From Scortum barcoo (taxonomy: Eukaryota; Chordata; Actinopteri; Centrarchiformes; Terapontidae): 64,000 nucleotides of DNA. A program made the translations under genes and the position numbers. The notes below the pieces were generated by a model. It was not told where the DNA came from. It saw nothing but the letters and a program-made list of their open reading frames with translations, and searched no databases. Shown here one piece after another: positions 1 to 14,064 of the stretch. Position 1 is the stretch's first letter, and every line of letters begins with the position of its first letter. The stretch spans positions 11,308,044 through 11,372,043 of the forward strand of contig CM041541.1 in assembly GCA_023238725.1 (NCBI GenBank). Direction: 5' to 3'.

Positions 1-117
1 ACTTTACTGACCTTTTTCTCTCATTTTAACAGGAGATCAACGTTTTTTAGATGTCTCGCGATTATAATAACTTGCTGATCCTTTAACTTTCCATCTGGTT
101 CACCTGTTTTTTTCAGC

Positions 118-213
118 TGTGACGATGTACGGCCTCACAGAGTCGCAGCTGTGGCTGTCGACCCTCGCTCCTCAGTTTCTGATTGATTAAAAGGTATAAA
201 AAGAAAAAAAGAA
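118..213 (+). CDS. Possible 3' terminal exon of an unidentified upstream gene
   Basis: A strong acceptor (cacctgtttttttcag) ends at 117. In one phase the following sequence encodes about 23 residues ending LSTLAPQFLID and TAA at 211-213 (within GATTGATTAA); in a second phase it ends DPRSSVSD and TGA. A non-canonical polyadenylation hexamer, ATTAAA, follows at 566-571. I do not recognise the peptide. By synteny a plus-strand gene upstream is possible (human has HEBP2 and ARFGEF3 on that side), but neither end is matched. A chance splice-like signal cannot be excluded. Confidence 0.25.
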
Positions 214-684
214 ATAACATGCTACCTCTAACAGTACAATGGAAATAATTACTCGCAGCCCTACTTTACACACCCTTATGCCTTATGTCCCTGATAGTTT
301 CCTTCTTAGTTGTATTTCTATTGTGTTGTTTTAAAAGTGAATGTGGTGGAGTGACAGATGTATTTGTCCCTTTTGTCGGCATGTTTGCTATGACCTTTTG
401 CAGTATCTTTTATACTGGTTTTCTGTATTACTTTTTATCAGTCTGTAGCCACAACAAAGGAAAATGCATGAAAAGGTGTTGGTTTGACACTGACGGACAT
501 TTTTTTCTGTATATTATTATATTTAAATCAAATCAAATTTATTTATTATGAATTAAGGATGAAACATTAAAGAAATACACATCTCAGTCCAAATGCACCA
601 CAATATTAAAGATGAGATATTTATAAAATATAAAAATGCATGTGTACTTTATTTGAGATATTTTTACATTCACATTTTTATTCA

Positions 685-778
685 GGCTGGAGAAGAAACA
701 GACACAAATCCTGACCGGTCGGCCTCCCTCGCCTTTGTGAAAGATGCTCCTCCGGTTGGAGGCTTTGCCACCTCTTGA
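685..778 (+). CDS. Possible alternative terminal exon
   Basis: A good acceptor (cacatttttattcag) precedes a segment open in two phases: one ends PPVGGFATS and TGA at 776-778, the other reads LEKKQTQILTGRPPSPL and stops about 35 bases earlier. It lies after the candidate exon at 118-213 and could be an alternative last exon of the same transcript, or chance. No family is recognised and there is no AATAAA close by. Confidence 0.18.
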
Positions 779-3700
779 CTTCATTTTTTAGCCCTTTGTC
801 AAAGAACAGGATCCTGCAGTGTAAAAGAGAAAGAGGAACGGCGAGAGAAAGGATGGAGGGAAAAGAGACAGATGAGAGGGTTTTTTTTTTGTTCCTCCTG
901 CTGTGAATCAGAGAGTGATTTATCATTTAAAAAGAGTTCAACACCTTCTTTCCCCCCTTTAACACACACACCAAAACATAAACAGCGCTCTCTCTTCCAC
1001 ACACAACACAAATATAAAAAAAACGAGTGTATCTGTCCCTTAAATGAAAAGCGACGTACCAAAGCATCTCAGCATCTCCTCCTGATCTCTGTCCCTTTCC
1101 ATCAATTACGGCACCACCTCCATCTATCACTCCTTCGTCTCTCCTCCATCCACCTATCCTTTCTTTTGTCTCCATCCCTCTGTCTGCATCCCTCCATCCA
1201 TCAGCTGGTACAGTGGTAGTGTTTTGACAAGGGCATGGCCATAGGTTAGCACATACATCACTGCTGTCAGCGGCTGCCTTGAATGGCTCGACGAAGTTTG
1301 TTATTGCAGTATTGAGAAAAGTAGTGTAGTGTAGTGAGAAAAGTTATGGCCACAAGTAATGATTTCTACATTATGGTTATGTTGTTTGTTGATTGTACCA
1401 GAAAGACAACATAAAATGTAAGTCAAGTTGCCATTCTTTGTTCATAAAGTTCACTTTCTTTTTCTTTTTACAACACAACTAAGTTCCCAAGATAAACTCA
1501 CAACAAAGACCTTGTTTACACTTGTCACACTAATAAAGTGTCTTGCATCGACCGTTTCCAGAAGCCGCTCAGTGATGAACTGAAGATTATGGAGAGAAAT
1601 GGAAGGATGCATTCACACCTTCTAAATATCTGACTACAATGCATCGCAAAGTATTTCCAGAGGTGGTTTGAACAATCAGATTTCAATTTATCTCCAACGC
1701 ATCTTGAACGATTTTAGACTTTCTTTAGGGGATAAATGCTCTTTGCAATAGAATACGTTGATTATTTTAGCTGTTATAGTTCATGCTACAGCAGAAACCT
1801 CAAAACAACAATCAATCAGAAATCTGTTTTTTCTTCTTCACGTTGCGACCCGTTTCGCCGACTCCAAACTCACAAAACTCATCCAAAGTGCAAAGAGAGA
1901 GACAGGGAAGGAATTCAAGTAATTACCACCCTCTCCCTCTCAAGAGCTCTCTCCTCCTCGCTCTTGCCGTCCCTCCTTCACGGCCCTTCCTCACCCCTGC
2001 TCTCCTCCTGCCCTCGCTCCTCTCCTCGCCCCGCTCCTTCCTTCCCATCAACCACCTCTCTTCCCTCATTTCCTCCGTCACCTCTGTGCCCCTGGCGGCT
2101 TTCTGAGGATGCTCTTTCTAACACACACATACACACACACACACCTGCGGTATTCACATTATTCATGGGGATATGCATTCACATGCGCAAACACAAAGAA
2201 ACATGCATGTATAGATTTTGTTTGCAAGAAAACACAGATACATCATAGAAAATACACTCATTTAAATACACATTCACACACACACACACACACACAAATA
2301 GGGGTAATGGAGGATGATTAGGGGCGAGAGGAGGGTGGTAGCGAAGACATGACCTCATGACTCAAGTAACCACTCAGAGCACGGCGTTCATGTGAACTAC
2401 TCCAACCTTTTCCACAAGAGCTTGATTGCCTCCTGGAGGAGCTTTGTGTGTGTGTGTGTGTGGCGGGGGTGTGTGTGTGTGTGGGGAGGCAAAGGTGATG
2501 AAGAAAAGGAGAAAGACAGGGCGAGACAAGAGGTGGAGAGAGAAGTTGTCTTCCACCCCCTCTCTTCCTCTCAGCAGAGCACAGTACTTAGCAGAAATCC
2601 TTGATGGAAGCGATCGTCCAATTCAGCCTTTTACCTGAAGAGACCACTTGAAGAAAAATGCAGAAATTGATTAGAAATTAAGTTCAACGGGCGTGTGTGT
2701 GACAGTGTTTGTGTGTCTGGTTGAAAATTGCTGCAGGGACCCAAGGTAGTGTGCGAGTTTGGTTGTGTTTCAGGGCTCTTAAGTTCGCCGAGGCGCATAG
2801 TTCAAACATAGAAAATCAAATAAAATCCCATTGTCAGAGCTGTAATACAGTTATAGAAAATGCCTCCTTTTGCTTGAATCAAATACCCAGGACAAGTGTG
2901 GAGTCAAATAAAGCGGTGGCTCTCCTTTCACTTGAAGAGTTGTCATAAACACTGGAACAAGACAGATTAAGAATTAAAGTATAACCCACTCCCACGAAAT
3001 TCTATAAAGAGGGCAGAGTAGGGAGCTTTTGTGACCTTCAAGGTAGCCATTGGTTTCAATTCATTTCAGTGCACAATGAAAATCAGTTTGCCAAAAACTT
3101 GAAGCTTGCTTAAAATGACTAATTCATCTCAGCGAGTATTTCTTTGGCCCTATTATTACTATTTCGTCCAAGTTGTGGGGCCGTTTTGAAAATGTCTCTT
3201 TTCTTCTAAACTTCTCAGAGTGCAGGTTTTTCACCGTGTCCATTTTCTTCCCTTTCCTGACAAACTTGAGGACCTCTTAATAAAAATACAAATTTTTATT
3301 GCGCTCTACACTGCCTAAGTTAACGTCATATTTTTTATTATATATACTAATATACTATATTTTTGAGTTGAGGAAAGTACAATTCAGAAGTCGGTATAAG
3401 GTCTTTCTAACCTAGTTTCTGTCAGAGTACTCAAGTTATCACGTTGAAGTTTCTCAAAATGATCTGGGAAATGATCTTTACATGCGCAAACACACAAACC
3501 GGATTCTTGCAACTCGTGATCATAATATTGAATGTTTTATCTTTCTCAAATGCACTAACGTTGTTTTCTTTAGGTAACAAGATATCGAGGCAGATCAAAA
3601 TCTGATCCTTTCTTTACAGTATTCTCCTGTTTTTGTCCTCTTCTGTCTGTGGGTGTTGCAGAGTTGCTCGATTTTATGACAGCCGGGGTCGACACCGCGA

Positions 3701-6141
3701 GCATTTCATCATATGCTGAACATTTTTAGATCCTTTTGTGAGGGAAAAACCTCAACTCTGAATTATCACTATATTTCTTTTTACTACTGGATTGGACTCC
3801 CAGATACCCAACATTAAAGCACAGGCTGTATGTTGCCCCCCTCCACTGCACATGTGCTAAGTCAGTGTGGATGAAATGGGCGACAAACAACCACAGAACA
3901 ACCGAGCAATGTGACAACTGCATGTCCCTCCATTGTTGACAACAGCTTACACAACAAAGGCGAGTAAACAGAAGACGGCCAGTGAAGAAAACAGGCTGAT
4001 AATAAAGAATTACATCGAGGGATGCTGCAGAGAGGAGGTCTGGAGGTGAGCTAGAGTCCAGTGTCTGCTCAATCCTAACTTAAAAAGACAGACAAAAAAG
4101 CTCAATCGGGATGTTTTACTTTCTTTTCCATTCAGTGGTAGTTGTCTGAAATGTATCTAATATCAAAGGTTTTATATGCTCAAAAGGTAAGAGACCCCTC
4201 CCATCAGGATGGAAATGTTTCATCAGAGGATAAAGGTGATCACTCAGTACGACTTTGGATTGATTTGCAGTGGACCTAAAGCGGCCTGCAAAATGCCCCC
4301 AACAGCATAATATAGCCAAGAGACACCCCAAACTGTAGGGGCCAAACATTCAGGTTCTTCCTTTAATTTGTCTGATGATGGAAATACGAAACGGACGACA
4401 AGCAAGAAGAGAGGAGCGTAGGAGAGGCAAGGTGAGGAGGAGGAGGCAAGGGAGGAGGATGGCAAGAGGGATAGATGAGAGGAGCGATTGCACGATGGAC
4501 GCCTGAAGGACGCGTGTACTTCGATAACAGATACCATCGGAGAAGATGCTATCGCCTCTGCTATCGCTCGGCAGCACACACTGTTAATAGACAGCAAATA
4601 GTGCACAGCATGTGTGTGTGTGTGTGTACAGTATGTGTGTTTTATCTATGCATATATAGAAATGTTTCCTTTCACAATGCCGGCGTATGTGGCTGATCCG
4701 TGTTAACTCCTGACTCCTCTTCTGCCTCGCCATTTTGCTTTTTATTCACCCTACATCTGTCTTTTTCCTGCCGAACCCGCTTTCAAGCCATTATGTGGCT
4801 ATTATATCACAAATGACTCATTCTGGAGAACAAGAGAATGAGCGAGAGAGGGAGAGGGGGAGAATTATCTAATTGAATGAAATCATTTCTCCAAGTTGGC
4901 AAACTGGTTCAAGTGCTATTAAGTTGTTCACGGGCTTGCATTAGCTCCGTGTCTCTCTCTCTCTGAAAATGTTGGTGGTTGCGGGTAACAAAAGAAAATT
5001 GTCTCTGGCTAGATGTGTTTGGGGGCTCGTCAGACCGTTTCGCGCTGAGACGCGCACACACACACACATACACACTCGGGCGCATCCATCAGCCAATCAT
5101 GTGGACAGATGGGTCATCAGCTCCCTAATTGTGTGATTGGCTAAAATCAGCGGCAGAGGATGCACCGGACGGTTGGATGACACATTAGGTTTCTTTCCGT
5201 GTAAACAGGGAATTTGTGTGTGTGTGTGTGTGTGTGTTTGTGTGAATTTATGTGGGTTTGCATGCATGATAACGACAAGGCAAGGTGACATTATCTACAA
5301 GTTAGTGCTCAGAGAGAGTAAATCCAACAGATGAATGCACAGAAAGCGACAAAAAAGAGGGAGGATATAACTCCTTTTCTTTCTTCCGCCAGAGTAACAT
5401 AAAGGAATAGATAACAGATAGGTTGGCTGACTGACTTATGTGTGTGTGTGCTCATGTTTTTTGTCCTTGCAGATATCTGGCCAAAACACATTAGAGCACA
5501 TCTGTCCACTCCATACCCACTCCTCATCCTCAATCCCCAATCTGAAGAGCTCTCTCTCTCTTCATCTCTCCGTCCATCCATCCAAAAAAAAAAAAAAAAT
5601 GTCTTCAACGAACTCATCTAAATTGTCTTTATATTTTAAACAGCACGTAGGTCACATCATGCTTCGGCTTTTCCTCTCCACTCACTTACACACGTCGTCC
5701 GCTGCGCCACCTCTTCATCCCCTTTTCTTTCCATCCACTGAATTGAAGTGGATGGTTTGTTTTGCTGTGACGGGGCACTGACACATGACTGGCTGCAGAA
5801 CACCGTCTTATTTCAGCACGGACAGAGGTGAAATGTGCCAGTGTGTGTGTGTGTGTGTGCTTCCTCGGTGTGTGATCTGTAATTATTAATGTCTCGGTGG
5901 GTGTATGTAGGTATGCAGAATGGGCCGTCCTGACAAATGTTCAAATCCATCTGTAAGATAACCTGCCTCTCGATCATCTTTCTCTCATTCGGTTTAAAGA
6001 AGCACCAAATTTTTTTCTCTTCCAATATCTTACGATTCAGAGTACATATTCAATCTTTTTTCTTTATGCTCCTTTTATTAATGGACTATAAGGCCAGGGT
6101 TAACCACGGCGCCATAAAAATGTCATTCTGCGCTGGCTGAA
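779..6141. other. Non-coding region with microsatellites
   Basis: No gene is recognised. The stretch contains pyrimidine-rich blocks near 1,930-2,100, (CA)n runs at about 2,131-2,153 and 2,275-2,298, (TG)n at about 2,445-2,484, 4,613-4,627, 5,213-5,241 and 5,840-5,860, and purine-rich sequence at about 4,385-4,485. Open frames here are low-complexity translations of these repeats on both strands. Confidence 0.6.
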
Positions 6142-6179
6142 AGACCGCAATTCATTACGAAGACCGCAATTCATTATGA
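6142..6179. repeat. 19-bp tandem duplication
   Basis: The unit agaccgcaattcattacga at 6142-6160 is repeated at 6161-6179 with one C-to-T change. It sits 40 bases left of a long (TA)n tract. Confidence 0.85.
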
Positions 6180-6217
6180 AGAAGCTACTTTTAATGTAGA
6201 TATGTATATATTCAAAC

Positions 6218-6219
<2 letters not shown>

Positions 6220-6284
<65 letters not shown>

Positions 6285-6312
6285 TACATATATATATATA
6301 TACACATATACA
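6220..6312. repeat. (TA)n microsatellite, about 59 bp pure plus degenerate tail
   Basis: An uninterrupted TA repeat runs from about 6220 to 6278, then imperfect ATACATATATA sequence to about 6312. It is self-complementary and could extrude as a cruciform. A minus-strand open frame here encodes only Tyr/Ile repeats and is not a gene. Confidence 0.9.
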
Positions 6313-9300
6313 TAAATAAATAGTAAAGCAGATGAAATGTCTCAAGAAAGTCTGCAAGGGTCCAGCTTTGCAAAACTTCTTTCGTCCACATCTGTAAAGT
6401 TTAATACTTTATCTTCAATTTAAATCCACCCTGCATTATTAATATAAGTCTCTTTACCCGACCCAAAGATGGTCAAAGGTTGTGTTGTAAGCTTCCACAA
6501 TAAAAAAACGCTCCTGGTGGCTGATTAGGTTTGATAATATGAGCTGATTTAGATGTTAAAAATACTGCACAATCATCATCATTTCTGATTGATCTAGGAA
6601 GAAAACCCAACTTTTTTTTGTCCTCACCTGCTGCCTGTCTGCCTGCTTTAAGTTCACATTTACCTGTTCCAACACCTGTGAATTTATATAAATGTATTTC
6701 TTTACCCATTGCACAACATTTTGGGGTCACCCAGGTGTCTGACACAAAGATGATGACTCGGTTTTCCGTTGCTTTCAATGTACATACACAGAAATAGACA
6801 TGCATGCAGCTTAAAACAAGGACAGCAAGCTCAGCAAGGTAAATTACTATGTGCAGATATAAATATATATATATCTTAAAAAAAGGCATATGTGTGTATA
6901 TATGTATGTAAAAACAACTATTTTAGACAGCTAGACAATAGTGCATGATGCTGATGAGTGTAAAGTAGTAAATTTTATACTGGGCTTCTTTATGTGCACA
7001 TGATAGGTGCATATATAAACAGTGTGCATACTTTTGTGTCTAAGTAATGATATTGTCCATCTAAACAATGAAAATATTATTTACAGGTCCAGTGTGTGTT
7101 TGTGTCTCAAGGTTATTTCACAGGGATCCTTCACGACACTCTGATCATCGATCAGCAGAGACTTTAAACATTTCGTCGCCTTCATCTATTCTCAGAAAAA
7201 TCTTGAACATAGGTAACTAATAATTAAACAAATAACTGAATAGTTGTGTTGGGCTTCTTTGAAAACATCATGACACAAAAACACACACAAACACACACAG
7301 ACACACACAAAAGGCCTCTTCCTTGAGTTTATTGATTCGTCTTTTACTCATCTCTAATAAGTGCCATTTACCGGATGGATGACTTTGTTATCGAATTGAT
7401 GTCACACACACTTGCTCAGGAAATGAAGCTGTGTGTGTGCGAGTAACCGTGTGTGTGTGTTTGCAAATAATGTGTATGTGCAAAAGCGTGTGTCGGTCCG
7501 TGTCTAATCATCGTCGTACTTTCTGGTTTTTCCACTAATTCCTCTCTTAGCCCGCTCTTACTCTCCCTCTCACTCATTGTGTCTTTATTTCAGATGTTTA
7601 ATTTATATGCTGTTACGTCTAATTCAATGTGTTTCTGTCTATCTTTCTATCTTTCTCTCTTTCTCTTTCTCGCTCCCTGTGTAGCCTCATAATTAAAGTG
7701 CACTGATATATAATTACTGTGCATATTTACCTCAAGTCCCATCTCGGTGAATGGGAGGCCTCTCCCCCTCTTTTGTGGCTCTGCATTATCAAATGTTATT
7801 ATTTGCATCCCGTCCAGCTTCTCAGCCATCCACTCATTAAGTCCACGGCTTTGAGAAAATTAACAACCTCATATGCAAATTGAAAAAGAAAAAAAAAAAA
7901 AAAGAAAGAAGCATGGGCAGTATGTCAGTGTGTGGGATTGCGTGTAATCAGAGCTGTGTGTGTCCTCAGGAGTGTGTCATAACGTCTACATTTTTTTTCC
8001 CTCCATGCTGCACATAAACACACAGTCAATAATACACGTCCTGCTTGTACCATTGGCAGCATTCAAGGAAACTTCAAGTTAATTTCACATTAGCAGCCGG
8101 TGAATATCCCTTAAGAAATTGCAGTGACAGATAAATGGAGAGGTGCTGACCTTGGTTTGGCCCTAAAGAGACATAGCTCTGCCTTTATGCAAATTGTAGC
8201 AGTCTAATCGAAAGTCACCAATAGCTGGAAAAAAAAACTAATTAACTTTTCTTTAATCCTTTCCACTGATTCAATTAAAAGAAGATGTCTAACTTTAAAT
8301 AGTTGAATTCAGATTTTTTTTATGATGCTTCTTTACAAATTCCTTAATTGCTCTTTGATCACTTTGAAAGAAACCCGTGTTTAGACGGAGGTCATCTTTT
8401 ATTAAAGTCTTCTCTGATGCCACAAGAGACTGTGTGTGTTCCCTAAAAAAAGAGGGAGTTAGAGAGTAAAAAATAAAATAAAATAAAACAGGAGATATGT
8501 GAGAAGTTTTTATTCAAATTTATTCACATTTGTTTTGCTTTTTAAGTTAATGCCATTCTTCCCCTTTAAGACAAAACCTGCTCTCCCACTTCATCAAAAA
8601 ATGCAAGTTAATTATTTGACATTGTAATCATACTTCTGTTTTTTCCCTCTTTACACTGAATAATCTCCCACAGTTTAAAACATAAAATACTTTGCATTTG
8701 AAGACACATTTTTAGTTAAAATTTTATCACAATGGTTTAAAAAAATTTGGCAATCACTTCTTGCCTCCCAGTCAAGTTGTGACGATCACTATTTTATACA
8801 GGATCAGAAGCAGGTTCATTGCCAAGTAGATTTTCTTTAATCAGCAATAATGCTTTTTTTTTCAATTTCTCCAAAAGCGTAAGAAAGTTTTTGCACATTA
8901 TTGTCAAATCAGTGGCATAAAGATGTTGCGTGTTGTATATAGCATGCAAACGAAAGCAAAAATATCTCAGTGTCGTGCTGATTGGGGAAGAAATGTCTAC
9001 ATGACCTGCTCCGCAAACCAGCTTAGACATTAACACAAACAAAAATACCATCAGCAGGTTTCATTCAAAGTCACACAGTTAGGCGTTACCCACATCACTA
9101 GCAAATGTTCATCTTTGTGTGCTTCTAACACGAGCATTTCTTACTGTAAATCCCACAAACAGGATGTTTTTTTCCTCCCACACAGGGTTGGTTATCCACA
9201 GTACTGTTAGCTGCCTGTTTACTACAATCAAAACATTCAGGAGGATCCATCGTGCTGCCAGAAAAACTTGCACCAAGGTCCTTTAACATCAGACTCCTTT

Positions 9301-12300
9301 ATTTAAATCAACACAGAGTAAAGTGTGTTGATTACACCACTGCACAGATATAGCACCAATCAGTTAAATTTACATCATTTTCATCATTTTGGTATTTGCA
9401 ACTCAGACCAAATAAGTAGACTACACATAAAAAAACATCAAGAATATATGTACATTTTCATTTAGGTTTGACTTTAATCCCAAAATGTCACAACATCCAC
9501 CTTTACCTGCACTCGACTGATGTTTCTGGCTGTTGCTGTTCAGAGAATTCATAATGAGAACACACACAAATACCAGCTTTCTGCATTGATATGTAAATAT
9601 ACATTTGTCCATATAGCGTTGCCATTGTACGTGATGATTCGATTATTCTTCGGTTTAGACATTACGGCGTGTTTTTCTGTCCGCTCTTCTGTGCCAGCAG
9701 GAGCATTTTTGGTTTGTGCTCAGCAGCATATTTGAGCTATTTTATGTTCATTCTCATGGTCTGTCATTTTTATTAAGGTTTTGAAGCACTTATCTGGATG
9801 CTGAATCTAACGTCTGGCCATAATCCAGTCTAGTAGCTCGGACGGAGGTGAGCCCATTGTGTGCTCACTTTTCATTCTCCGATACTGAAGCATTGTGAAT
9901 CTGGGCCAGCATGTCACTTTTCACTTATTTTATAAATGCCTGACACTGTATCCAGAACATGACAATACCCCTAGAGGTCAGTCAGATATAAATGTTGTTA
10001 TACTTGACTTCTCAGCATTGTGGCGGAAAATACCAGAGCGGAAGATGAAGTGGGTGAAGCAGGTGTAGCAGACAAAATGCCCCAAAACCAATCGAGACTC
10101 GACGTAAAGATGCATTTTTGACGGACTGAGTTCATATTAATGCATTTAAAGTATTGATCTTGCTTTGTTTTATCTTAAAATACCAGAGCTGACCTGATTA
10201 TATTCTGCTCGCCGTTCCTTTAAACTCATGCTGGCTGTGTTGTCCCTCTTCTTCCTCTCTGCTCTATGCCATCTGCGCTGGACGATGCCCAAATCACACT
10301 TTTCTGAGAGACAAACCTGTGCATGTGATTATAAACGTGTGTGTGTGTTTGCACAATGAAGCTTCAAAGCCAAAATGAACATCAGTTACATTATCAACAA
10401 CTGTACAAACAAAAGAGTGGAAGAAGCTCGAAGAGTGAAGCCAATAAAACAGTAAAACAACTGATGCCCGCTTAATATAAACAGATATTAGCAAAAACAC
10501 AACTGACAGCTTGACTTTAAGAGCAAGCACTCACATTAAAAGAAAAGACGGCACGGATACTCTAAGAAGTGCTACAACTGTTGTTAATACTGACACATGA
10601 TAGGTACTTATTATCATTATTTCTGTCAGGTCTAATAAAGTTTTATTCATCAAGGTGATCCAGAGCGAGAAACATGAGCAGTCAAATGATCAGAGAGGCT
10701 TAACCAGATGATCTAAACCACTTAAAAACATGGACACAAATCCATCATGGCATAGAAAAACTATACACGACCTTTAAAGTGTGATGGATGTCAAGAATTG
10801 ATGTTTGTTTGGGTAATAATTTCACCATTTTCTCACCCAAAACTTCACGCCCACATTTCAGCAATTAGCTTTAGGGCTGTAGTATTATTTTTACAGATAG
10901 GAGTGATGAAAATATCTACATAAATACAATCCAACTTGTATTAAACAGGTGTTATCCTTTAACTAAATCCTGTCAAAGTGTAATACTGTCTGTGTCAAAT
11001 TTTTAAGACACTCTTGTGCATTTAATCTTATTATGGTAAAAGGTCGGCAACTAAGGCCACTGAAGGATGGAGGAAGTTTAAGGAAAACTGTTGACCTTAG
11101 CTCAATAGAAATGTGCATGATGAAATGATGAAAATGAAATAATAAAATTGCAGGTACCGTGACCTTAACACGCTTAGTTTTCGTTCAAAGTTATTAACAC
11201 ACCTTATGCCCTTCAAACGAACATTAATCTTTATGCAGATTTTTTTTTCGGTTTTGAATTAGTTGCCAAATGTAACTGTGATATATCTCCACTAAATATG
11301 TATGAAAACTAACTTTGAAGGGGAAATTTAAGAGTAACATTGAGGCTGAAGAGGCTGAAGTGTGTCGGCGCTATTAGTGTTATCTCGGGGGCCGGCGCAA
11401 GCATGGTGACTTCGTCGCTCTCTCGACCCTGCGCCACGCACACAAACTCTTGACCCTGGAGGTAATTTTACACGTATTCCAGCGCACAGACGCACCAGCG
11501 CAGACAACTCTTGACCTCGCCGCCACCTGAAGCAAGCCAGCGTTTCATTAAGGGATGATGAGAGAGGATTTGGGGGGGAAAAAAAGGTGTAGCGAAGCAA
11601 CAAAAAAAGAAAGTAGAGGTGCAGAAGAAAGCAAGGGAGGCAAAAAAAAAAGAGGAGAGAAAACAAGAAACGTGGTTGACTAGTGAGTGGCAAAATTGCA
11701 ATGTAACAAGACAGAGAGGAGAGAATGAAAAGCCTCACAAATGAATACATACTCCAAGAAAGCAGGACTGCAGTGAGTGTTTAGTTTGTTTGGGAAAAGC
11801 ACAGAAAGACAGGCAGACAGCATACATCTCCATACTGATTATGCAGCGTCTATTGTCCGATGGCTTGGTAATTATTGCAATGCACAGTGCTCTGCTCTTC
11901 AAAAACCATTATGAAGCTCGGATAAGAAGTCTGACCTCTTTCTGTCTGGCAGACTTGTTGGGTTCTTACAATGGGAGGGGGGCAGCGAGGGGGAGGGGAG
12001 GCGAACGGGAGAGAGGGGGCGGTCTTATGTGGCATTGAAGAAACGGAGTAGGGAGGGTCAAAAAAAAAAAGGAGAGAGATGATGCACAATTTAGAAAAAG
12101 TACGAGAGAAATGTGGAGAAAGATGGAAGTTTTTGCAAAAAGAAGGAGGGAAAGCTTTTAACTTCTAACGAATATACAACTTAATTTATCTTAAAAGACC
12201 TCACAGTCCACTAATTATGATGCCAATGCTCTTAAAAAGTGTTAAATTGTTAAGATGCACATTTTCTTGAAAAGTTGGTGCATCAAAGTGCTGATGGGAA

Positions 12301-14064
12301 GCTCTAGTGTTGTAGTTTAATAGTTTTTTTGGCCAAAGTAGGACTCCTGAATATTTGATCAGCAGTTAAAAGTTAATATTGCAGCAGAAAAAGGATTTGC
12401 AGACAAGCGAAAAATGACCAATGTTGTTAATTTAGTTTACAAATTCATTGAGTTTCCTGTGAGTGTTTCACAATAAAATGCACTTTTAGTGTCAGTAGAG
12501 AAGTGAAATATGAGATAAAAATACAATAATACAATAAAAACTCCCAAAAAGGAAGATAATTCCTCAGTGTGATGCCTGTTACTGAAACAATACTCAGCCT
12601 GAATAGTATCAGATTTTGAATTCATGAAATTTAAAGGGTTATAACTTAAACGTATCATTTGACTTGTCTTTGCAGTGCCTCTGGTATTTTTTTGTAGTAG
12701 CATCAAGTGCTTTATCGCTCAATACGGCGATATATATTCAATGTCACATGATGATTCTTTGTAATGCATGAATGAATCCGTTAAGCAGGAATGTGTAAGT
12801 GTAAATCTGAAGTGTGTTTCAAACAATGATGGCACCGCTGATATCTTTTCATACTTACAAATATTTCTTCATCAGAGCACCACTCGGGAGCCTCTACACC
12901 TGAAAACCAAATGGCTCCACAATGCAATTAATTGGATTATTCCACTAATGCATCCATTTGACGTGTCAGTTTTACTCCCTTGTATGATAATTGCGTTTTT
13001 AAAGGGGCAGGATAGAGCACAGCTGTCGAAGGGGCGGTGTCTGTTTTTGCGCTTCATTTATGATGATTGTCCTTTGTCTCTCTCTTCGTGGCACCATCTT
13101 AGTTAGAACTTTTATAAATGAAAAGTGCCTCACTATTCGAAATAATAAACTTTCTGTATGTGAATTACTTTTAGGTCACTGCCACTACAACATACATCAT
13201 TTCACAGCTATGTTTATGCTTGTTTCTATTATTTTATGGGAACAAAAACACCATTTTTAAATCAAAAGTAGCTTAAAAGCTTCATCAACATCAAACATCA
13301 TCCTCTGTGCAAAAAAAAAAAAACACTTTTATGTGCAGAATTCATGCTTTTATTTTACTCAGTTTTACTCAGTTTCTGCTGCCATAAGATAAAGAAACCA
13401 TCCACCATATATACCTTCTTGAGCTTAATACCAGTGAGAAAGCTGATGAATTAGCACAATGTGATTTGTTTCAGTGCAAAAAATCTTGAAACTGACTCAC
13501 TATAAGATGTTTAAGTATGTATTCTGTTTAAATATGAACAAACTGGGAGAAGCCCCTGACATAGACACCCAATACAAACACGTAGACACGCTGTAAAGCA
13601 GCCCATTTAGACCAATGTCACTACTACATATTGTTCTCTCCCAAGGCTAATGTAGTGTGTGTGTATGAGAGAGACAGAGAGGGGAGGGGGGATAATAGTA
13701 TTGTTGGTAATGGATGTGAAGGGCTTGAAATTGGATGTTATTAGGACTACAAGGCTTTACGACACACTTTACATGGACACAGTGGAGTGGAAAGAAGGGG
13801 CAGTGGGAGTTTGCGGGGTGAAAGTGTAGAAGATTTAAAAAAACAGGGTGGGATTTGTGAAGAATACTCCAGCTTCAACTTAAAAAAACTTTTTCTGACA
13901 TCCTTTAATGTGAATGAAATCTCAACATCATCAATTTTCCATCTTTTTAAATGAGACCAAATGTTTTATTTTGTAGCTGGATTACATTATAATCAGCTGG
14001 AGAAGAAATCTTTATATCTTTTTTTATGTTTGCTTTCTTACTAACCTTATTTCTGTCTACTCAG
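6313..14064. other. AT-rich non-coding region
   Basis: No gene is recognised on either strand. The region includes a possible regulatory cluster at 7,680-8,230 with three POU-type octamers, short CA/TG runs (7,279-7,312 and 7,448-7,461), a purine-rich block at 11,560-11,730 and another at 11,970-12,130. The remainder is unique AT-rich sequence. Confidence 0.5.
7680..8230. promoter_or_regulatory. Candidate enhancer with clustered octamer motifs
   Basis: Three exact POU octamers occur within 394 bases: ATTTGCAT at 7801-7808 and ATGCAAAT at 7873-7880 and 8187-8194. Several TAATTA/TAATTAA-type homeodomain cores lie around them. This is typical of developmental enhancers in teleost gene deserts, but conservation has not been tested. 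Confidence 0.25.

Noticed and set aside
1736..2248. Plus-strand 170-codon open frame
   Set aside because: It is Ser/Pro/Leu- and Thr/His-rich from pyrimidine and CA tracts, with no domain and no splice context.
6100..6357. Minus-strand 85-codon open frame of Tyr/Ile repeats
   Set aside because: It is a translation of the (TA)n microsatellite.
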